DNA from: Auricularia sp. M13
Lineage: Eukaryota > Basidiomycota > Agaricomycetes > Auriculariales > Auriculariaceae
Direction of reading: 5' to 3'
Length of the DNA: 64,000 nucleotides
NCBI GenBank assembly: GCA_037042915.1
Contig: CM073200.1
Span: forward strand, 930,001 to 994,000
Shown: piece after piece, positions 58,108-64,000 of the stretch
Layout: the number at the start of each line of letters is the position of its first letter
How positions within the stretch are numbered: position 1 is the stretch's first letter
Translations under genes and position numbers: made by a program
Notes under the pieces: model-generated
Told to the model about the DNA's origin: nothing
Seen by the model: the letters and a program-made list of their open reading frames with translations, nothing else
The model's database searches: none

Positions 58108-59045
58108 TCGTAACCAGCCGCTACATTCAAACTCCGACAAATGTCTTCGTCATACTCCGACAAATGTCTTCGTCATGTAGCGGCTGGGACGCACCGTCGC
58201 GGTTTAAATAGGTCAGAAATCCCAGATAGCCGTGTGAAAAAAGACTTTGCCGCATCCACCTTGCCCCCACCACTCGGAAAATGTTCCCTCAAGCCCATAA
58301 CAAAAGTTTGATATTATTGCTTTTGGAAGCGATTGGACATATGAATATTTTGACCCCGGAAAATACACAGTAATTAGCTGGAGCACCGGGGAAGGGTTTT
58401 ATGCTCTCCCGGACGGTTTCTAATGCTCTAGGGCCATACTAGGGCTTATTGTGAGGGTAAAAGCTGTGTTTGCGGGCTTCAGGCGGTGTCGGTGTCGACG
58501 GTCACGGTGATGCAGCCCTTCTACCGCGTTACCAGGACTATACTATCCGAGCAGGCATGGAATATAGCTCTGTATACCTTATTCTGTTTTGACAGCTCTT
58601 GTGCAAGCTACCGGCTCAACAGAGGGACCTCAAGGCTGGATTTGGTCGGCTCACCAGGGTGCCAAACAGACCGTACCCTCCCAAGACGGCCGTACCCTCT
58701 GAACCCTCCAATTCTTAATCAGAGTGTTTGGAATGGCCCGGGACAGTGTTTCATAAGTCTATAGAGGTTTACATAGCCTGTACTAATTACTGTTTATTTT
58801 CCGGTGGTCAGAAATTTTCTATGTTAAATCGCTTCAAAATGAAATAATAACGATTTTCCATCATGGGTCTGAGAGAACATTTTCCGAGTGGTTGGGTCAA
58901 GGTCGGTGCGGCTAAGTCTTTTTTCACACGGCTATCTAGAATTTCTCACCTATCTAAACTGCGACGGTGCTTCCCAGACGTTCGTTGCCGAACGGAGTTT
59001 CCAACTCCGACAACGAACGTCTGGTTACGAGACTACGAGACTAGC
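58108..59045. mobile_element. Inverted-repeat element, copy 2 (tandem)
   Basis: A diverged second copy in the same orientation. The left part (GTAACCAGCCGCTACATTCA ... GACGCACCGTCGCGG ... GTGTGAAAAAAGACTTTGCC, 58108-58385) is inverted at 58785-58975 (... GCTAAGTCTTTTTTCACACG ... GCGACGGTGCTTCCCAGACG). It ends in a compensated version of the same hairpin (AGACGTTCGTTG ... CAACGAACGTCT) followed by GGTTACGAGACTACGAGACTAG. The interior shares motifs with copy 1 (CAGTAATTA near the left repeat, then TTGTGAGGGTA). No coding capacity. Confidence 0.7.
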
Positions 59046-59436
59046 ATACACCGCCAACCGAGGTCGGTATGGTAATCGTACGTCGGAGATGCTGTGGTGA
59101 GAGCACGGCGGCGTGGAAATCGCCGCATGCGCTCGGTCTGGTTTTCGGCTCATAGACCGTGTGGATTCTTGCGGAAGCCAGACGCTGTTCTGGGAACCAT
59201 ACCTTCGACTTTATAACCACCGCATGTGCTATCCTGTCATTTTCATAAATATTCCTCAAGAACATAACATAAGCGTGATATCCTAACCATATCTTCTCCG
59301 TTGCAAGGTCTTGATGCTGTTTTGCACGCATCCGGCAGTAACTCTTGTGGTGCATCCCGCGCGACGATGATGAATAAAGCAATGGGATTGGATGTAAAAT
59401 ACAGAGCGGTCGCACGACAGAGGGCAGTAAAGTACA
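59046..59436. other. Intergenic, about 0.4 kb
   Basis: 3' flank of the unknown gene at 59.4-60.8 kb; nothing recognised. Confidence 0.4.
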
Positions 59437-60834
59437 TCAAGCAGCGGTTCCAGTGTCCTCATCGTCGTCCTCTGCCTCAGACTCAGAATCTTTTTCCACC
59501 TCTTGGTCCTGCTCAGGGACAACGACGAGCCCAATGCGCGTGTCAACGTCCTTCTGTATGCCGTCGAGAGTGTCGTTGTCGACAAGAGTTGGCTTGTTCT
59601 TGGCGCCGACGGTGTATAAGGCCTCATCGCGCGTCAAATACCCCTTCTGTACACTGCAAACGGGTCAGTCACAGGCAAGCACAGAATGTGATAGCGTACA
59701 AGCTCAGTGTTTCCGCCTCCGTGTAAATGCGCATCGTCTCCCGCAGCTTGTTGGTAACGTGCAGCCAGAAGTTGTCGCCCTGCAGAGACGGCGTTGGCGC
59801 GTTGACATATTGGAACCGCTGCTATTGTGTTAAACGGATGCGCCACGGGCAAACGGCCACTCACAATGAATGCAAGGCGAGTAAGAAGTGCAGATGTGAG
59901 CTTGATATCCGGGAACTTCTCGACGAGGCGTGCTGCTAAACGCCCGATGTGCCACTTTTTGTTGACCGAGGTGATCAACTGCAAAGGGATTACCATCGCT
60001 CAGATTTCAAACCAAGGATCAGTGCTGCCGCACCTTTTTCTTGATTGCAGCACGGTGGTTAGTGGCCATTGTCGAGATTGTCTTGCGGATGATCTTCATG
60101 CGCCCCGTGAGCATCTTGTATGCCGCTGGAATGGTACCGTTTTCCTCGAGAATGTCCTGCGTGAAACAATATGACAATGTGCACCTTCAGCTGCCAGACA
60201 GAAACGCACCAAAATCATCTTCACCACATGATTGACGTAGGACGACAGGAGCGGCGACAGCAGCACTGCAAATGTGACAGTGCTGATCGTATCCTTAAAC
60301 ACAATCTGAGTGTTGTGGGCGTCACAAGTAATCATGACGAACCTTGAGTTCCTTGGGCATCGTCCACTGCTTCGAGTTCATGTCGAGTTGGAAGTCGCGC
60401 TGCGAGAGCAGCTCGTGATAGAGGAGCAACTGGCGAACTTCGCCTCGAGCCTGTCACAGACTTGTAAGCCACACTGCAGTCAGGAAAAGCAGACGCACGC
60501 GTGCAAAGCTCAGCAACTCAGCCTGCGTTGCCGTCTTGAGTCGTTTGTTGGGGTTGGCCAGGAGCCGGTTTGCCTCGGCCGAGAGGTCGACATGTTCATC
60601 GCGGGCAGGACTGCGCTGGCGACGGCGAGGATTAGTTTCGCCAGTTTGGTTGCGCAAGACGGGGTCAACGAAGTTCAAGGCAAATTGGTCCTGGGTGGTG
60701 GTATCGGGCTGGGTTCCTGGATTGGGAGGCGGCTGTTCTGGCGCGGGTTGCTGGTTCCGGGCAGCATGCTGCTGAGCGAGCTCGCGGCGGAGCAACGTGT
60801 TGGGTGACTCGGGCACAGAGGTGGGCACAGACAT
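59437..60834 (-). CDS. Conserved-looking protein of unknown function (371 residues)
   Basis: Seven exons: 60834-60499, 60450-60343, 60305-60210, 60156-60034, 59978-59865, 59821-59700 and 59653-59437; all phases close. One intron (60306-60342) is only 37 nt. The N-terminal 110 residues are Pro/Gln/Arg-rich with basic clusters (NPRRRQRSP, NPNKRLK). The middle is helical (LLLYHELLSQRDFQLDM, IVFKDTISTVTFAVLLSPLL, GRMKIIRKTISTMATNHR). The tail is strongly acidic (EVEKDSESEAEDDDED). No catalytic motif is seen. It lies 222 bp downstream of the mobile-element-type gene on the same strand, so the two may be parts of one cassette. A DNA- or protein-binding accessory role is a guess. Confidence 0.65.
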
Positions 60835-61056
60835 GGGTGTTCAGGTTCAAGGAGCAAGAGCCTGTGGCCCGCCATTTATGAATCCCGAGGGTGGTGCGCG
60901 GACGTGGTGCGTGGTCATGAGCGCGGGTTGCAAAGGCATTGCGCTTCACCGGTTATATCCGAGCCTGTCCCTTCAGAACAACTGCAACGCTTTGAGGCGA
61001 ATGAAAAATCTGAAAGCTGTAATAATTGTGAATGGTTGCCTGTACAAAATGCACTG
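60835..61056. other. Short spacer between two same-strand genes
   Basis: 222 bp, too short for more than a compact promoter/terminator; consistent with a linked pair. Confidence 0.4.
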
Positions 61057-63964
61057 CTATCCTGCCCTCGACTTCTTGCGTGAGCTTGACGCAGGTTGCT
61101 CACTTCCTCCAGGAGCCTTGCGCTTGTGCGCGCTGCGAGACCCCGCTGGCACATCAGAAGATTCATGGGCACCAGAGGTATTGGTGGCCTCCTTCTCCTT
61201 CTCGGCACGCTTGCGCGCACGCGTAATGGCTGCCTTTGCGTTAGTTTCCTGCTGTTTGGTGACCAACGCATGGCGCGCTTCAGCTTCCTTTTCCAACAGC
61301 CATTGGTCGCGGTCAGGTGTGGCAAGAAGTGGGCGAGTAAGGTCACGGCCAAGGGCCTTGCGCAGGAGAATGGCATTGTGAAACGCGTGCATGTTGACGA
61401 CCCAGTATTCCTTGTCGACGTGCTCGATAACGGAGACGGTACGGCCGGAGTCCTGACGCTCCTGCAGGGCAGCTGAGGTGCCTGTTGGTTGGCAGTTGCA
61501 CGACCGACAATCGTGTTGGACATTGATGATGAATTGAATATCCTGTAGCAGACGTGGGTGAGAAAAATACAGCGCAGCGACAGAATAGATGCGTACAGTA
61601 GCAGGAACTATATCAGACTGTGTGTCGCTGTCGCTGGGCAAGCGTAAAAACGGCATGTCAAAGACAGGGTGCCTTGTTGGTGCAACGTGATAGCGACGAA
61701 GTTGCACAAGAGTTGGTAGTTGATTGGCCGCAACTGGGGCGTGTATCTTGACAATACGACCGATTCTGAGAGTGTCCTGCAAGGGGTGCGTGTTAGCGGT
61801 CAGGAACAGGAAATATTGAGCCGCAACTCACGGCGCACGCATACACGACCCAGGATTTAACTTTGCAGATATCTCGCACCGTGGAGACAACTGAAATACC
61901 CTCACGCCATTTGATCGTTCCAAATGGAACGGGAAGCTTGCTGTAGAGGTGAGGCTGCCGTGCGCGGAGGAGCGACTCCATTGACGCGCGCAAAAAGTAA
62001 GGCGAGCTTCTCTTTTCTGGCGCCGTCGACACGGTCCCTGTAAGGCAGGCCTTCAGAAGAAAAGCCAATACAACATGATATGGCACTGACCTGGTACGAG
62101 AACTGTGGGATTAACCCAGCCGAAGTGTCGTTGAATGACAGGGTGATTTTGAAGCACACTGCGAATCTCCTCACTCGCTTGCGTCCACTCGCCGTTTTCC
62201 TTCCAAAATCCTCCGCTAATCATATGCTTCATTCGATCCATATTTCCGAGCGCCATGGCGATATCGCGGCTTGGGGCTTGATGGTTACTGAGCACAGAGC
62301 ACATTCGGAATATCGCGTTGAAGCATTCGAAGACCTCCGTTGCGAAGCGGATGCCAGGGCCAAAGCGTGGAATATCCTCCGGCAGGTGCGTGAGCAGATG
62401 GAGCTTGATCTTGGTCACAATTCGGGTCGGGTCGAGGGCGGTAAATGCGTCCAAAACGTTGCTGATCAATATCCGAAGATCGTCCTAAAATGAAGCATGA
62501 TTATACGCAGATGAGGCAGAAAGATTGTACGTGCGAGGTACTCGGTCATATTCTCGATTTTTTCGAACCAAAGGTGTGCTGCGAGCGCTCCAGCAGCTTG
62601 CGCCAATTTGAATTGCTTATCGGTCGTAATTTCGTGGAGATGGAAAACCTGTGTCTGCAAGAGCGCCTTGAAATGCTTTCCAATGAGGTTGCTCCTGTAC
62701 TGCATCATGTACGACGCGCGAAAGGGTGGGATTGTCAAGCCGCTAATGTCGGTCGACTGCAGCCGCAGCACAAAGAGAGCCTGCATGGCTTCGGTCCACG
62801 ACGTGTGGAGCCCGTGCCACACATACTTTGCAACCCCAAGTAAAATTGTATGGAGGAGCTCGACGGGCGTATCAGAATGTGCATTGAGCCCTGCACTCAG
62901 TTTAGTCCAAACCATCAAGACTGCACTGTCACGAACCTGCCCATTCCAACAGCGGGTGATACTTGTCACCTGGCTGCGCGTAAAGCCACACCAAGAGGCG
63001 TTGGGCAATTGCCTCTTCGTCCTTCTCGCCCGCATCCTTGAGCTTGCGGGCCTCGGCGATGAGCTTCTCGATCCATACAACGGCAATTGCGTCCTTGACT
63101 CCAGTCTCGGTTTGCTTCAGCTTGACCGCCGTTGCGACGCCGTGGCAGGCGGTCTCAATTTGTTCCTTGACGTATTTGAGGGTCGCTTCGGGTGAGCGAG
63201 GCACTCCGGGCTTCAAGAAGATGCCGTTTCAGAGTAAGCAATTGTCAGAGTTTGACCAACGCACCGTGAAATTGTTGATAAACCATTCGGGTGATTCGTC
63301 ATCGTCCCTCGGTCGCCGAATGTTCTCGCAGCGCCGGCAATGCTTGGTTGACTGTCCGCCTGCATGGGAACAGTTCTCCGACTGCTGGGGGTTGTCGCCG
63401 GGAAGAGCTTGTGCGACAATGCGAAACTTGCAGAGAACCCGCCTTGCGGCGTGATAACACGGGTGCGGTGTTGTATGAGTTGCGCTATACAATAGATGAG
63501 CTTCCCTGGGATCCAGTCGCCGAGCAGAGACTCACAGAATATGCTCCTTGATTGCAGAGAACTGTTCTGGCGCTGTGGCATGTGGCGAAGTACTGACAAA
63601 CCGAACAAAGTACTCTTGCTGAAGGAGTGCCGCGGGCAAGCACATGTTCGAGACATAGATATTGATGTGCTTGTTGTACTGCTTCGAGACGTTGCCGGAA
63701 ACGTCGTCCGCCCAGAGATTTACAAAAACGGTGTAGAGCTCACTGTCACCTGCAAGCGCGCGTAACGGGTTTGGCATAGCGGCGTCCGCGAATTCCTGGC
63801 TCTCCGCTGGATGGATGATCAATATTTCGTCTGGACCAGCAGTTGGAGGACGTACAAGTGAGAGCTGGAAGCATTTCCTGTTCCAGTAGTTCGACATACG
63901 TGAAACGGAACTCATTGATGCGGACCGAGTCGCGCAGATCTGCGGCTACTGGCTCTGGAGCAAT
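61057..63964 (-). CDS. Probable mobile-element-derived protein (5' partial)
   Basis: Exons: 63964-63856, 63806-63536, 63484-63265, 63210-62937, 62890-62535, 62484-62091, 62037-61832 and 61776-61057, with the 5' end beyond the window. All phases close. The motifs are [126 protein letters not shown] and INVQHDC...HAFHNA. I know this series from a family present in many near-identical copies in Agaricomycete genomes and usually annotated as hypothetical. Copy number and the acidic ADD-type motif suggest a transposase or relative, but I cannot assign a named superfamily. The C-terminus is basic (KRKAPGG...SRKKSRAG), fitting nuclear location. Intron 62485-62534 seems to use GCACGT as donor. Confidence 0.7.
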
Positions 63965-64000
63965 CTGGCCACCCTCACCCCGCTATTGACTGTCAGAAAA

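Noticed and set aside
1-64000. rRNA, tRNA or CRISPR array
   Set aside because: No such pattern was seen on either strand; the tandem repeat at 4.1 kb has 28-bp units without spacers.

Overview
This window is a piece of a mushroom-forming basidiomycete (Agaricomycetes) nuclear genome. The signs are dense, compact, intron-rich genes (most introns 44-70 nt with GTRNGT donors and CTNAY branch sites), a CBM1-linked mannanase, a TKL-type kinase, F-box/BTB/DUF7330 gene families, and a gene type that is many-copy in Agaricomycetes at the right edge. The species cannot be named from the sequence; the mannanase points to a plant-biomass degrader. No rRNA, tRNA or CRISPR array was seen. I rebuilt exons by hand from splice signals, reading phase and family similarity. 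Almost every multi-exon model closes in frame from start to stop.

Layout. 1-2.5 kb: 3' part of an R3H-SUZ gene (-) with a 1.7-kb intron. 3.3-7.1 kb: vacuolar amino-acid transporter (AVT type, -), 8 exons, one only 20 nt. 7.4-8.4 kb: glutathione S-transferase (-). 9.5-22.2 kb: two head-to-tail paralogues (-), here A and B, coding about 1,240- and 1,210-residue proteins with an F-box-like segment, a four-Cys motif and 3 (A) or 7 (B) C2H2 fingers. B is split by a 3,439-bp, almost perfectly palindromic foldback element (14929-18367) with a 7-bp target duplication. 22.7-24.9 kb: CBM1-GH5 mannanase (-), 16 exons. 25.3-26.4 kb: DUF7330-like protein (-). 29-29.9, 37.1-38.0 and 40.6-41.4 kb: three dispersed paralogous small C2H2 zinc-finger genes. 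31-33.4 kb: carnitine acetyltransferase (-) with a mitochondrial-like presequence and a C-terminal SKL. 45.3-47.3 kb: secreted GH5 glucanase-like enzyme (+). 48.0-49.2 kb: TKL-like kinase (+). 50.1-53.2 kb: DnaJ protein of the Caj1/Djp1 type (-). 53.3-56.2 kb: an F-box/LRR-type protein and a BTB protein (+), then an F-box/LRR relic. 57.2-59.1 kb: two tandem copies of a non-coding inverted-repeat element with a conserved hairpin. 59.4-64 kb: two same-strand genes, an unknown 371-residue protein and a probable mobile-element protein running off the right end.

The best candidate for something undescribed is the A/B pair. In every finger a phase-2 intron sits just before the last zinc-binding His, so each exon is an interchangeable half-finger cassette, and the paralogues differ by four fingers. 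The foldback element landed inside one such finger of B. Removing the element and one target copy restores the finger in frame, so the insertion looks recent. Other threads are three unusually long introns (1.72, 1.34 and 0.91 kb) in housekeeping genes, a minisatellite in an intron, and three probable GC-AG introns. Large stretches at 26.4-29, 33.4-37.1, 38-40.5 and 41.4-45.3 kb hold no gene I can support.
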